A DNA stretch of 35,028 nucleotides from Streptomyces celluloflavus (GTDB taxonomy: Bacteria; Actinomycetota; Actinomycetes; Streptomycetales; Streptomycetaceae): assembly GCA_000720995.1 (NCBI GenBank), contig JOEL01000062.1:1-35028 (forward strand). Reading direction: 5' to 3'. The notes under the pieces were generated by a model. The model searched no databases and was not told the DNA's origin. It saw only the letters and a program-made list of their open reading frames with translations. The position numbers and the translations under genes are program-made. Shown here piece by piece: positions 7,537-15,436 of this stretch (positions are counted from its first letter, which is position 1; each line of letters begins with the position of its first letter).

Positions 7537-8214
7537 ATGGGCGGCGTGACTAGCGCCGCCTCCTCCCCCGTGCCCACCGCCGCCTCAGCGCCCGCCGCCC
7601 CTTCGGTCCTCGGGCTCGCCCCCGTCATCCCCGTCGTCGTCCTGCACGACGCCGCCGACGCCGTCCCGCTCGCCCGCGCGCTCGTCGCGGGCGGGCTGCC
7701 CGCGATCGAGGTGACCCTGCGTACGCCCGCCGCGCTGGACGCGATCCGGGCCATCGCCGACGAGGTCCCCGACGCGGTGATCGGCGCGGGCACCGTGCTC
7801 AACCCCGAACAGGTCGACGCGGCCCGCGCGGCCGGTTCGCGGTTCCTGGTGAGCCCGGGGTGGTCGCCGCGGCTGCTGGGCGCAATGCGGGACTCCGGTG
7901 TGCCGTTCCTGCCCGGCGTCTCGACGGCGTCGGAGGTCGTGACGCTGCTCGACGAGGGCATCACCGAGATGAAGTTCTTCCCGGCCGAGGCGGCCGGCGG
8001 GACGGCGTATCTGAAGTCGCTGGCCGCGCCGCTGCCGCAGGTCCGGTTCTGCCCGACCGGCGGTATCGGCCTGGCCTCCGCGCCCGCGTACCTCGCACTG
8101 CCCAACGTCGGCTGCGTCGGCGGCACCTGGATGCTGCCCGCCGACGCGCTGGCCGCGAAGGACTGGGGCCGGGTGCGCGAACTCGCCCGCGAGGCCGCCG
8201 CGTTGGGGCGCTGA
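7537..8214 (+). CDS. eda: KDPG/KHG aldolase
   Basis: This encodes 2-dehydro-3-deoxy-phosphogluconate aldolase, which cleaves KDPG to pyruvate and glyceraldehyde-3-phosphate (Entner-Doudoroff and uronic-acid catabolism). The TIM-barrel class I motifs are present: LAPVIPVVVL, IEVTLRTPAALDAI (catalytic Glu), GAGTVLNPEQ, MKFFPAEAAGG (Schiff-base Lys) and RFCPTGGIG. At 225 residues it is slightly longer than usual because of an Ala/Ser-rich leader of about 20 residues. Start ATG 7537 has GGGAG close by; GTG 7546 is an alternative. The upstream ATG 7495 is inside the operator-like repeat and is less likely. No other sugar-acid genes adjoin it. Confidence 0.9.
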   Translation: MGGVTSAASSPVPTAASAPAAPSVLGLAPVIPVVVLHDAADAVPLARALVAGGLPAIEVTLRTPAALDAIRAIADEVPDAVIGAGTVLNPEQVDAARAAGSRFLVSPGWSPRLLGAMRDSGVPFLPGVSTASEVVTLLDEGITEMKFFPAEAAGGTAYLKSLAAPLPQVRFCPTGGIGLASAPAYLALPNVGCVGGTWMLPADALAAKDWGRVRELAREAAALGR

Positions 8215-8267
8215 GACGGCGCCCCGGAGTGCCCTCGCGCGGGCCGTCGCCCCGCGCCGCGCCGCCC

Positions 8268-8323
8268 GCGTATGCCGACGGGCCCGGCACCTCGGTCGAG
8301 GTGCCGGGCCCGTCGGCGTACGT
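8268..8323. terminator. Very strong bidirectional hairpin
   Basis: Arms 8274-8294 and 8297-8317 are perfectly complementary over 21 bp, and pairing extends to about 26 bp with two wobble pairs. It lies between the convergent aldolase and RNase H genes and can terminate both. It lacks a T-tract, as is usual in Streptomyces. Confidence 0.8.
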
Positions 8324-8358
8324 GTCCAGCCGTCCGGCCGCCCGCGCCGGGCATCGCG

Positions 8359-9540
8359 TCAGCGCAGATGCGAGGTGTCGTTCAGCAGCCGCAGCGACGC
8401 GTTGCCGTCGGCGTAGTAGGCGACCGCCGACAGGGACGCCGCCGAGAGCTCCATCCGGTACAGCGACTCGGGCGGTGCGCCGAGCGCCAGCCGGACCAGC
8501 ATCTTGATCGGCGTCACATGGGTCACCAGCAGCACGGTCTTGCCCGTATAGCGCGCGATGAGCTTGTCGCGGGCGACCGCGACCCGGCGGGCGACCGTCG
8601 CGAACGACTCACCGCCGCCGGTGGGCGCCGCCTTGGTGGAGCCGAGCCAGGCGGTCAGGTCCTCGGGGTGGCGCTCGCGGACCTCGGCGAAGGTCAGCCC
8701 CTCCCAGGCCCCGAAGTCCGTCTCGCGCAGCCCGTCCTCGATACGGACCTCCAGGCCGAGCCGGGCCGCCACCGTGTCGGCGGTCTCCCGGCAGCGCCGC
8801 AGCGGTGAGCTGACGACGGCCTGGACGGTGCCGCGGGCCGCGAGCGCGGCGGCGGCCGCCGTGGCCTGCCGGCGGCCCGCGGCGGAGAGTTCGGGGTCGC
8901 CGCCGCCGCTGCCGGAGAAGCGCTTCTCCGGGGTGAGCGCGGTCTCGCCGTGCCGCAGCAGGACGAAGGTCGCGGGCGTGCCCAGGTCGGCGGCGGCGCC
9001 CCAGCCGGCCGCCGGGGTGCGCGGGGCGGCGGCCGCCTCGGCCGCCTCGTCGGCGGCGCGCGCCGCGGTGCTGCGCGCGGACCCGGTGGCGAGCGCGGCC
9101 CGGGAGTCGCGCGGCTCCCACTGTTTGCCGATCCGCCCGGCGTCCATCGCCTCGTTGGCGAGCCGGTCGGCGTGCTTGTTCTGCTCCCGGGGGATCCACT
9201 CGTAGGTGACCTGAGTGGGCGGGAAGACCGTCTTGGCCTCGGCGGCCAGCGGTCGCATGTCCGGGTGCTTGATCTTCCAGCGGCCCGACATCTGCTCGAC
9301 GACGAGCTTGGAGTCCATCCGCACGTGGATGCGCGCCTGCGGGTCCAGGGCGTGCGCGGCCCGCAGTCCGGCCAGCAGTCCCTTGTACTCGGCGACGTTG
9401 TTGGTCGCGGTGCCGATGAACTCGGCGGCCTCGGCCAGCGCCTCACCGGTCGCCGGGTCGAGGACGACCGCGCCGTAGCCGGCCGGCCCCGGGTTGCCCC
9501 GGGAGCCGCCGTCCGCTTCGACGATGAACGTGCGTGCCAT
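8359..9540 (-). CDS. Bifunctional RNase HI / histidine phosphatase
   Basis: A 393-residue fusion. The N-terminal RNase H-like domain (about 1-135) carries the acidic residues in VEADGGSRGNPGPAG, NNVAEYKGL, RMDSKLVVEQM and NKHADRLANEA; it degrades RNA in RNA:DNA hybrids. An Ala-rich linker (about 140-190) leads to a histidine phosphatase / phosphoglycerate mutase-like domain (about 190-393) with LLRHGET (nucleophile His), SSPLRRCRETA and LLVTHVTPIK. The same fusion is known in M. tuberculosis Rv2228c, whose C-terminal half acts as an alpha-ribazole phosphatase (CobC-like), linking the gene to cobalamin synthesis. It follows the zinc-ribbon gene by three bases, as in mycobacteria. Confidence 0.93.
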   Translation of the reverse strand: MARTFIVEADGGSRGNPGPAGYGAVVLDPATGEALAEAAEFIGTATNNVAEYKGLLAGLRAAHALDPQARIHVRMDSKLVVEQMSGRWKIKHPDMRPLAAEAKTVFPPTQVTYEWIPREQNKHADRLANEAMDAGRIGKQWEPRDSRAALATGSARSTAARAADEAAEAAAAPRTPAAGWGAAADLGTPATFVLLRHGETALTPEKRFSGSGGGDPELSAAGRRQATAAAAALAARGTVQAVVSSPLRRCRETADTVAARLGLEVRIEDGLRETDFGAWEGLTFAEVRERHPEDLTAWLGSTKAAPTGGGESFATVARRVAVARDKLIARYTGKTVLLVTHVTPIKMLVRLALGAPPESLYRMELSAASLSAVAYYADGNASLRLLNDTSHLR

Positions 9541-9543
9541 TGC

Positions 9544-10287
9544 CTACAGACCCGAGTCCGGCGTACGGACCAGGATGCGGTGGCAGTTCTCGCACCGGAC
9601 GACGGTGTCGGCGGCGGCCGCCCGCACATCGTTGATCTCGGTGATGTTCAGCTCCAGCCGGCAGCCCTCGCAGCGGCGCTGGTAGAGGCGGGCCGCACCG
9701 ATGCCGCCCTCCTTGACCCGGATCTTGTCGTAGAGCCCCAGGAGGGCCGCCGGGATGTCGGCGGCGGTCAGCTCGCGCTCCTTGGTGGCCGTGGCGGCCT
9801 CCGCGTCGATACCGGCGAAGGCGGCGTCCCGGCGCGCGACCGCGTCGTCGACCTTGGCCTGGAGGGAGTCGGCCCGGCCGGTCAGCTCGGCGACCCGCTC
9901 CTGGGCGGACTCGCGGCGCTCCATGACCTCCAGGACGACGTCCTCCAGGTCGCCCTGGCGCTTGGCCAGCGAGGTCAGTTCGCGCTGGAGGCTCTCCAGG
10001 TCCTTGGGCGAGGTGACGGCGCCGGAGTCCAGGCGCTTCTGGTCGCGGGCGGCGCGCTGGCGCACCTGGTCCACGTCCTGCTCCGCCTTGGTCTGCTCGC
10101 GGGAGGTGTCGCTCTCCTCGGTCTGCGCGGCGACCAGGAGGTCGCGCTGCTGGGTGAGGTCGGCCTCCAGGGCGCTGATCTCGGCGTGCTCGGGGAGGTT
10201 CTTGCGCTTGTGCGCGAGCTGCGTGAGGCGGACGTCCAGGGCCTGGACCTCAAGGAGACGGATCTGGTCGGCGGGCGCGGCGTTCAG
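9544..10287 (-). CDS. Coiled-coil zinc-ribbon protein (DUF164/CT398-like), CTG start
   Basis: A 247-residue protein made of a long coiled coil (about residues 10-185, rich in Leu/Glu/Arg heptads) and a C4 zinc ribbon near the C-terminus (RRCEGCRLEL and VVRCENCHRILV, four Cys). This is the CT398/DUF164 family; mycobacterial Rv2229c is its counterpart. A role in nucleic-acid or secretion processes has been suggested, but function is open. Start: no ATG, GTG or TTG fits. CTG 10287 forms a CTGA overlap with the stop of the upstream Nif3-like gene and is preceded seven bases upstream by CAGGAG, so CTG is the best start. The next gene begins three bases after its stop. Confidence 0.88.
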   Translation of the reverse strand: MNAAPADQIRLLEVQALDVRLTQLAHKRKNLPEHAEISALEADLTQQRDLLVAAQTEESDTSREQTKAEQDVDQVRQRAARDQKRLDSGAVTSPKDLESLQRELTSLAKRQGDLEDVVLEVMERRESAQERVAELTGRADSLQAKVDDAVARRDAAFAGIDAEAATATKERELTAADIPAALLGLYDKIRVKEGGIGAARLYQRRCEGCRLELNITEINDVRAAAADTVVRCENCHRILVRTPDSGL

Positions 10288-11168
10288 CTTGGGGCTCCTG
10301 TTGTATTCGTCGGGGTGGTGAGGGGGGCGGACGCCGCGTGGGCGGTCCAGGGGTCGGTGACCGTACGGGAGACATGCGTGCGCAGTCCCCAGCCGTGCCG
10401 GTCGGAGACCGCGTCGAGCTGGGCCGCGGCTTGCTCGCACCACGGCCATTCGGTGGCCCAGTGCGCCGCGTCGAGCAGCGCCGGCGGGCCGTGCCGGGGG
10501 TCCCGGCTGTGCTGGGTGGCCTCGGAGGCCGGGTGGTGGCGCAGGTCGGCGGTGAGGAAGGCGTCCACACCGGCCGCCCGTACGTCGGCGAAGAGGCTGT
10601 CGCCCGAGCCGCCGGAGACGGCGACGGTACGGATCTCGCGGTCCGGGTCGCCGGCCGCCCGGACGCCCTGGGCGGTGGCGGGCAGCCGCGCGGCGGCGTA
10701 CGCCGTGAAGTCGGCCAGGGTCATCGGGTGGGCGAGCTCGCAGATCCGGCCGAGGCCCCGGCGGCCCGCCGGGTCGCTCGGATCGGGCACCAGCGGGCCG
10801 GTGATGCGCAGGTCCAGGGCGCCGGCCAGGGCGTCCGAGACGCCGGGATCGGCGGTGTCGGCGTTGGTGTGCGCGACGTGCAGCGCGATGTCGTGCTTGA
10901 TGAGGGTGTGCACGACCCGGCCCTTGAAGGTGGTGGCCGCCACCGTCGTCGTCCCGCGCAGATAGAGCGGGTGGTGGGTGACGAGGAGGTCGGCGCCGAG
11001 TGCGACGGCCTCGTCGGCGATCTCCTGGACCGGGTCGACGGCGAACAGCACGCGGCCGATCTCGGCGTCCGGGTCTCCGCAGACCGGGCCGACGGCGTCC
11101 CACTGTTCGGCCCGCTCGGGGGGCCAGAGGGCGTCGAGCGCGGCGAGGACTTCAGACAGTGCGGGCAC
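10284..11168 (-). CDS. Nif3-like dinuclear metal-centre protein
   Basis: A 294-residue member of the NIF3/YbgI family (GTP cyclohydrolase I type 2-like fold). Conserved metal-ligand regions are LLVTHHPLYLRGT (about residues 60-72), HTNADTADPG (about 100-110) and the late HWATEWPW (about 245-255). The biochemical role of the family is unresolved. Start GTG 11168 begins VPALSEVLAALDALWPP, matching where homologues start; GGAGGT lies twelve bases upstream, a rather long spacing. It is the first gene of a tight three-gene operon with the zinc-ribbon and RNase H-phosphatase genes. The same order occurs in M. tuberculosis (Rv2230c-Rv2229c-Rv2228c). Confidence 0.9.
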   Translation of the reverse strand: MPALSEVLAALDALWPPERAEQWDAVGPVCGDPDAEIGRVLFAVDPVQEIADEAVALGADLLVTHHPLYLRGTTTVAATTFKGRVVHTLIKHDIALHVAHTNADTADPGVSDALAGALDLRITGPLVPDPSDPAGRRGLGRICELAHPMTLADFTAYAAARLPATAQGVRAAGDPDREIRTVAVSGGSGDSLFADVRAAGVDAFLTADLRHHPASEATQHSRDPRHGPPALLDAAHWATEWPWCEQAAAQLDAVSDRHGWGLRTHVSRTVTDPWTAHAASAPLTTPTNTTGAPS

Positions 11169-11238
11169 GGGTGGAAGGTTACCTCCCGCCCGTGCCCCTG
11201 CGACGAGCCGCGGTCCGCGGGGCGACGGCCGCGGTGGC

Positions 11239-11278
11239 CCTGCCGCGGGGCCGGGCCGAGGGGCCGCGGCCCGGCAGG
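11239..11278 (-). terminator. GC-rich imperfect hairpin after the siderophore lipoprotein gene
   Basis: CCTGCCG (11239-11245) pairs with CGGCAGG (11272-11278), with imperfect GC-rich pairing inside. The position directly after the stop codon at 11281 suits a terminator, but the stem is weak apart from its base. Confidence 0.35.
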
Positions 11279-11280
11279 TG

Positions 11281-12315
11281 CTACTTGACGAGGAAGCCGC
11301 GCAGGTCGTCCAGGACGCTGTTGGCGGCGGTGACGCCCAGGCCCAGGTACCAGGTCTCGTCCTTGACGTTCTTGGCGTGGCCTTCCTTGACCGCCTTGAG
11401 GTTCTTCCACAGCGGGTTGTTCTCGGCGGTGTCGCGCTTGGTGGACTTGGGGTCGCCGTAGACGCCGGTGAAGATCCAGTCCGCGTCGGCCTGGTTGATG
11501 TTCTCCGGGCTGACCTCGGTGGCGAGGTCATTGACCTGCTGGTTCTTGGGCCGCGGCAGGCCGGTGTCCTTGAGGATGGTGCCGATGAACGACTGCTGGG
11601 CGTAGAGCCGGGTGAACTGCGGCATGTAGCGCAGCATCGTGATGGTCGGCTTCTCGGTACCGATGTCCTCGCCGAGCTTCTTCGCCTTGGCCTCGTAGGC
11701 GGCCAGATTCGCCTTCGCCTCGGCGGTCTTGTCCAGGGCGGCGGCGTTGAGCAGGTAGTTCTGCTTCCAGGTGAAGCCGGGGCGGATGGAGAAGACGGTC
11801 GGGGCGATCTTGCTGAGCTGTGCGTACTGCTTCTCGGCGCGCAGCTTGCTGCCCAGGATCAGATCGGGCTTGAGCTTGTTGATGGCCTCCAGGTTGAGGC
11901 CGTTGATGGTGCCGACGCTCTGGGGGTCGCCGGCGTCCTTCTTGAGGTAGGGCGGGAGGGCCGCGTCGCCCTCGGTGGGGGCGTAGCCGACCGGCTTGAT
12001 GCCGAGCGAGACGACGTTGTCGAGTTCGCCGACGTCCAGGACGATGACGCGCTTGGGGGCGGCCTTGAGCGTGGTGGTGCCCATCGCCTGCTTGATGGTG
12101 CGCGGGAACTCGCCGGGCTTGGCGTCGGTGCCCATCTTCGCGGTCTGCTCGGCGGCCGAGCCGAAGTCCTTGCCGCCCTGGGCGACGGACTTCGATCCGG
12201 CGCCGTTGTCGCTCTTGCCGCCGCCCGAGTCGGACGAGCCACAGGCCGCGAGCGACAGGGCGCCGGCGGCGGCGAGGGCGATGGCGGCGGCACCGCGGCG
12301 GCGAAGGGACATCAC
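11281..12315 (-). CDS. Ferric-siderophore ABC transporter substrate-binding lipoprotein
   Basis: A 344-residue lipoprotein with a basic start, hydrophobic core and lipobox GALSLAAC (lipidated Cys near residue 25), followed by a Ser/Gly-rich tether. The rest is a class III (FecB/BtuF-like) periplasmic-binding fold with PKRVIVLDVGELDNVVSLGIKPVGYA, then NLEAINKLKPDLILG and YAQLSKIAPTVF. Such proteins capture ferric siderophores on the cell surface for an ABC importer. No permease or ATPase genes are adjacent, so it probably works with a transporter encoded elsewhere. An IdeR/DmdR iron box lies 66 bases upstream, so iron repression is likely. ATG 12315 or ATG 12312 may be used. Confidence 0.92.
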   Translation of the reverse strand: MMSLRRRGAAAIALAAAGALSLAACGSSDSGGGKSDNGAGSKSVAQGGKDFGSAAEQTAKMGTDAKPGEFPRTIKQAMGTTTLKAAPKRVIVLDVGELDNVVSLGIKPVGYAPTEGDAALPPYLKKDAGDPQSVGTINGLNLEAINKLKPDLILGSKLRAEKQYAQLSKIAPTVFSIRPGFTWKQNYLLNAAALDKTAEAKANLAAYEAKAKKLGEDIGTEKPTITMLRYMPQFTRLYAQQSFIGTILKDTGLPRPKNQQVNDLATEVSPENINQADADWIFTGVYGDPKSTKRDTAENNPLWKNLKAVKEGHAKNVKDETWYLGLGVTAANSVLDDLRGFLVK

Positions 12316-12380
12316 GCACTCCAGGGGAGATCGGCTGCCAGGAGGACCGCAGGGGACGGCCCGGACAGCGCAGAACGAAC

Positions 12381-12399
12381 TTAGGCCCGCCTAACCTTA
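12381..12399 (-). promoter_or_regulatory. IdeR/DmdR1-type iron box
   Basis: On the minus strand the site reads TAAGGTTAGGCGGGCCTAA. It matches 15 of 19 positions of the actinobacterial iron-box consensus TTAGGTTAGGCTAACCTAA. It is 66 bases upstream of the siderophore-binding lipoprotein start, the expected place for an iron-dependent repressor. Confidence 0.85.
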
Positions 12400-12578
12400 C
12401 GCACTGTTGAAATCCGAAGCACAGCCGCCCCGTCCGGTACGAGCGAGAGGCACAGCCGCTCCACCCGGCGCAGGCGAATCGGACAACCACCATCCATATG
12501 CGTGAACCAGGGCAACCATCGCCGATCGTCCGGAACCGCGAAAACTAGCTTCGGTTCCCGACTGGAGGTGCGCATTCG

Positions 12579-14012
12579 ATGACGATCTGCGCCAGTGAGG
12601 ACATTCCGGCCCTCGGCAGCCCGCACCGCGCGGCGCTGACGATCGCCGCCGACGGCTCGTACGCCGCCCGGCTCGCCCGGCACGCCGACGCCGCCGGGAG
12701 CCGGTTCCCGGAGCGCTGGACGCTGAGCGGCCCGGAGCCGTACGCCGTACCGCTGCCCGGCCATCAGCCGGAGGAGCCGGACAGTGAACTGCTGCCGCTC
12801 GCGGACGGCCGGGTGCTGATCCGGCGCCGGATCGCGGGCCACTTCGCCTTCTCGCTGCTCTACCCGGCGGGCCCGGGGACCGGCGAACTCCCGCTCGGTG
12901 CCGTGGCGGCGCCCGAACTGACCCTGCTGCCGCCCGCCCCGGGCGGGCTGCTCGGCTACGCCCTGGCGCCCGGCCCGTACTCCACCACGGTGTGGCTGGT
13001 GACCGGCGGGACGCGGGGACCCGAGCCGGTCGCCGAGGTGCCGGGGCGGTGTACCGGCGGCGCCTGGCTGGACCGGTGCGGCCGGCTGCTGGCGCTGGAC
13101 CGGGAGTTGGCCGGCCGGACGAAGACCGTGGCCGTCGACCTGGAGCGGGGCGGCGAGACCAGCGAACTGCTCCAGATCACCGAGGAGAGCGACGACCGGC
13201 TGCTGCTCGCCGATCCGGACAGCGGCCTGCTGATCGTGCGGTCCGACGCACCGGGGTACGACCGGCTGGGGTGGGGCGTGCTCGGCAGCTGCCGGCCGAT
13301 GCGCTTCCCCGAGTGCCTGCGGCCGGCCGGGGCCGTACTCACGCCGTTCGCCGTCCAGCCGGGGCAGGCGCTGACGCCGGAGAACTGCGCGGTGGCGTTC
13401 CGGATCGACGCACCGGGCGGTACGTGGCTGGGCGTATGGCGGCCCGCGGAACGGCAGTTGCGGCAGCTTCCGGCACCGGACGGCTGGCTGGCCGGCGCCG
13501 GGCTGTGGACGGCGGAGGGCGCGCTGCTGCTGCCGTACTCGACGCACTCGGTGCCGTGCGGGGTCGCGGTGCCGACCCTGCCGCCGGCACCGGACGCGGG
13601 CGCCGGGCGGGGCGGCGTGCCGGGCGGCGCCACGGGGTGCGCCCCGGGCGGCATCCCGGGCGGCATTGCGGACCGTGTCCGTGGCGGTGTGCCGGGCGGG
13701 GCGCCGTGGACCGGTGGGCGGATCCTCGTCCGCTCCCCCGGCAGGGACGGCAGCCCCGCCGCCGGCGACGCCTGCCGCCTCGGTGACCTCGGACACCTCG
13801 GACGCCTCGGACACCTCGAAGATCTGCCGCACCTCTCTCGCGGCCCGTACGGCGAAACCGCTCCGGCCTCGGCGTACGCCGGCGCGGCGTACGCGCCGTC
13901 CGGACCGGCGGAAGCACCGGCGAGGCAACCTCGGCGCGCCCCCGCGCATCCCCAGATGTGCAGGCCGGTGCCGCTGCAACAGGCACCGCTGGCGACCAGG
14001 GAGGCCCGGTAG
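12579..14012 (+). CDS. Streptomyces hypothetical protein with repeat-rich tail
   Basis: A 477-residue protein without an assigned function. Residues 1 to about 335 form a beta-rich region with repeated short blocks (LLPLADGRVLIRRR, WLDRCGRLLALDRE, DDRLLLADPDSGLLIVRSDAPG, GTWLGVWRPAERQL), suggesting a beta-propeller. Similar proteins are, to my recollection, common in Streptomyces. From about 336 the character changes: GGVPGG/GGIPGG repeats, then LGHLGRLGHLEDL encoded by a 9-base tandem repeat, then a Pro/Ala-rich stretch ending in PVPLQQAPLA. This tail looks like an expanded low-complexity insertion before a conserved C-terminus. Start ATG 12579 has GGAGGT nine bases upstream. It diverges from the iron-regulated lipoprotein gene. 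Confidence 0.8.
   Translation: MTICASEDIPALGSPHRAALTIAADGSYAARLARHADAAGSRFPERWTLSGPEPYAVPLPGHQPEEPDSELLPLADGRVLIRRRIAGHFAFSLLYPAGPGTGELPLGAVAAPELTLLPPAPGGLLGYALAPGPYSTTVWLVTGGTRGPEPVAEVPGRCTGGAWLDRCGRLLALDRELAGRTKTVAVDLERGGETSELLQITEESDDRLLLADPDSGLLIVRSDAPGYDRLGWGVLGSCRPMRFPECLRPAGAVLTPFAVQPGQALTPENCAVAFRIDAPGGTWLGVWRPAERQLRQLPAPDGWLAGAGLWTAEGALLLPYSTHSVPCGVAVPTLPPAPDAGAGRGGVPGGATGCAPGGIPGGIADRVRGGVPGGAPWTGGRILVRSPGRDGSPAAGDACRLGDLGHLGRLGHLEDLPHLSRGPYGETAPASAYAGAAYAPSGPAEAPARQPRRAPAHPQMCRPVPLQQAPLATREAR
13782..13835 (+). repeat. Degenerate 9-bp tandem repeat inside a coding region
   Basis: Four close units (GGTGACCTC, GGACACCTC, GGACGCCTC, GGACACCTC at 13782-13817) are followed by two diverged ones. 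Being a multiple of three, the repeat keeps the frame and encodes an LGxLGx pattern. A related 9-bp array lies at 15437-15499. Confidence 0.75.
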
Positions 14013-14023
14013 CGCGCGAATTG

Positions 14024-14048
14024 CCGCCCCGTTCTAAAATCGGGGCGG
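14024..14048 (+). terminator. Terminator hairpin after the 477-aa gene
   Basis: CCGCCCCG (14024-14031) and CGGGGCGG (14041-14048) form an 8-bp stem with a 9-base A/T-rich loop. It begins 12 bases after the preceding stop codon. Confidence 0.65.
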
Positions 14049-14141
14049 GGGCTACGCAGCCGGTTGACCCGGCCGCCGACGGTGTTGCCGCGGAGGTCCC
14101 GACGCGTACAGCTGTAAGCGATCTGACGGAGTGACTTTTCC

Positions 14142-14309
14142 ATGTCCGAAGCCCGAACCGAATCGACCGAGGCGCTCCCACCGGAGGCATCCGCCCAGGC
14201 CGCAGCGGCGGCACACGCCGGCAAACACCGTGGTCCGGCCGCCTCGGAGGAGGCCATGGCCGACGCCAACGGGCGGCACCGCAGGAACGAGCAGTCCCAG
14301 CGCGTGTAG
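14142..14309 (+). CDS. Small hydrophilic protein (55 aa)
   Basis: A 55-residue open frame with ATG 14142, GGAG ten bases upstream and a TAG stop. The product is Ala/Glu-rich at the start (MSEARTESTEALPPEASAQA) and basic at the end (NGRHRRNEQSQRV), without a signal peptide or membrane segment. Third-position GC is high across its length, and it is framed by a hairpin before it and one after it, which supports a real independent transcript. No known family is recognised. Confidence 0.6.
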   Translation: MSEARTESTEALPPEASAQAAAAAHAGKHRGPAASEEAMADANGRHRRNEQSQRV

Positions 14310-14362
14310 CCGGCCGGCGGGCGGACCGGGGCAGGTCTCTGCCGATGCCGCCCGCGCTCAGG

Positions 14363-14442
14363 ACGACGGCCGTGGCCGCCGCACCGCGTTCGCGCGGGCG
14401 GTGGCCACGGCCGTTCCCGTGTGCGGTGGCCACGGCCGTCGT
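14363..14442. terminator. Paired hairpins built from a duplicated arm
   Basis: The arm at 14363-14383 pairs with 14422-14442 (20 of 21 positions) and, alternatively, with 14398-14414. The two 3' arms are a direct repeat, GCGGTGGCCACGGCCGT. It lies between the convergent small-protein and SDR genes and can terminate both. Confidence 0.65.
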
Positions 14443-14465
14443 CGGGTGCGGCGGTCCGGCGGGGG

Positions 14466-15425
14466 TCAGCCGTGTTTGAGGCCCAGCACCTCGGCCGCCG
14501 CGAAGGTCTCGTTCGGCGGGCGCGCGGCGTAGTACGGCGTCAGCACCGCGTCCAGTTCGTCGAAGCTGAACGCCTCGTGCGGGGCGTCGAACTTGGCGGC
14601 GATCCGCGGCCGTTCGGCGATGGCGACCATGCCGCCGTGCACGACCAGCAGCTGACCGTTGACCCCGGCCGCGGCCGGTGAGGCCAGATAGCCGACGAGC
14701 GGTGAGACGTGTTCGGGGGCGAGCACGTCGAGGGTGCCGTCCGCCGGTTCCTGGAAGCCCGCGAAGACGTCCTCGGTCATCCGGGTGCGGGCGCGCGGGC
14801 AGATGGCGTTGGCGGTCACCCCGTATTTGGCCAGCGCCAGCGCCGTGGAGGTGGTGAGGCCGACGATGCCGCCCTTGGCCGCCGCGTAGTTGGGCTGCCC
14901 CGCCGATCCGGCGAGGAACGCTTCGGAGGAGGTGTTGACGATCCGGCCGTGGACCGGGCCGCCGGCCGCCTTGGCGCGTTCGCGCCAGTGGATAGCGGCG
15001 AAGTGCGTGGTGTTGAAGTGCCCCTTGAGGTGGACGCGGATCACCGTGTCCCACTCGTCCTCGCTCATGGAGAAGACCATCCGGTCGCGCAGGATGCCCG
15101 CGTTGTTGACCAGGATGTCGAGCTGTCCGTACGTGTCGACGGCGAGTTGGACCAGGGCGCGGGCCTGCTCGAAGTCGGCGACGTCGCCGAGGTGGGCGGT
15201 GGCCCGGCCGCCCGCCGCACGGATCCCGGCGGCGGTCTCCTCGGCGGGCGCGGCGGATGCCTCGCCCGAGCCGTCCCGTCCCGGCTGCCCGAAGTCGTTG
15301 ACGACCACATTGGCGCCCAGCCGGGCCAGTTCCCGCGCCTCGGCCCGGCCCAGCCCGCGCCCGGCGCCGGTGACGATCGCGGTCAGGCCCGCGAGTGGTG
15401 CTGACTGTGCTGCCGGTTCTCCCAT
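14466..15425 (-). CDS. SDR 3-hydroxyacyl-CoA dehydrogenase, Hsd4A-like
   Basis: A 319-residue short-chain dehydrogenase. The NAD-binding motif GAGRGLG is near residue 20, NNAGILRDRM follows, and the catalytic Ser-Tyr-Lys are in NTSSEAFLAGSAGQPNYAAAKGG. The insert after VVNDFGQ, the NAICPRARTRM segment and the C-terminal extension are typical of the dehydrogenase part of peroxisomal multifunctional enzyme 2. Mycobacterial Hsd4A (Rv3502c, about 317 residues) is the closest functional model known to me; it oxidises (3R)-hydroxyacyl-CoA in cholesterol side-chain degradation. Start ATG 15425 has TGGGAGGAC upstream. It is third in a minus-strand operon after a MaoC hydratase and an alcohol dehydrogenase. 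Confidence 0.88.
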   Translation of the reverse strand: MGEPAAQSAPLAGLTAIVTGAGRGLGRAEARELARLGANVVVNDFGQPGRDGSGEASAAPAEETAAGIRAAGGRATAHLGDVADFEQARALVQLAVDTYGQLDILVNNAGILRDRMVFSMSEDEWDTVIRVHLKGHFNTTHFAAIHWRERAKAAGGPVHGRIVNTSSEAFLAGSAGQPNYAAAKGGIVGLTTSTALALAKYGVTANAICPRARTRMTEDVFAGFQEPADGTLDVLAPEHVSPLVGYLASPAAAGVNGQLLVVHGGMVAIAERPRIAAKFDAPHEAFSFDELDAVLTPYYAARPPNETFAAAEVLGLKHG

Positions 15426-15436
15426 TGCCGTCCTCC

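Noticed and set aside
14031-14040. GTTCTA half-site resembling the KstR-like motif
   Set aside because: It is the loop of a terminator hairpin, has no second half-site and is not upstream of a lipid gene.
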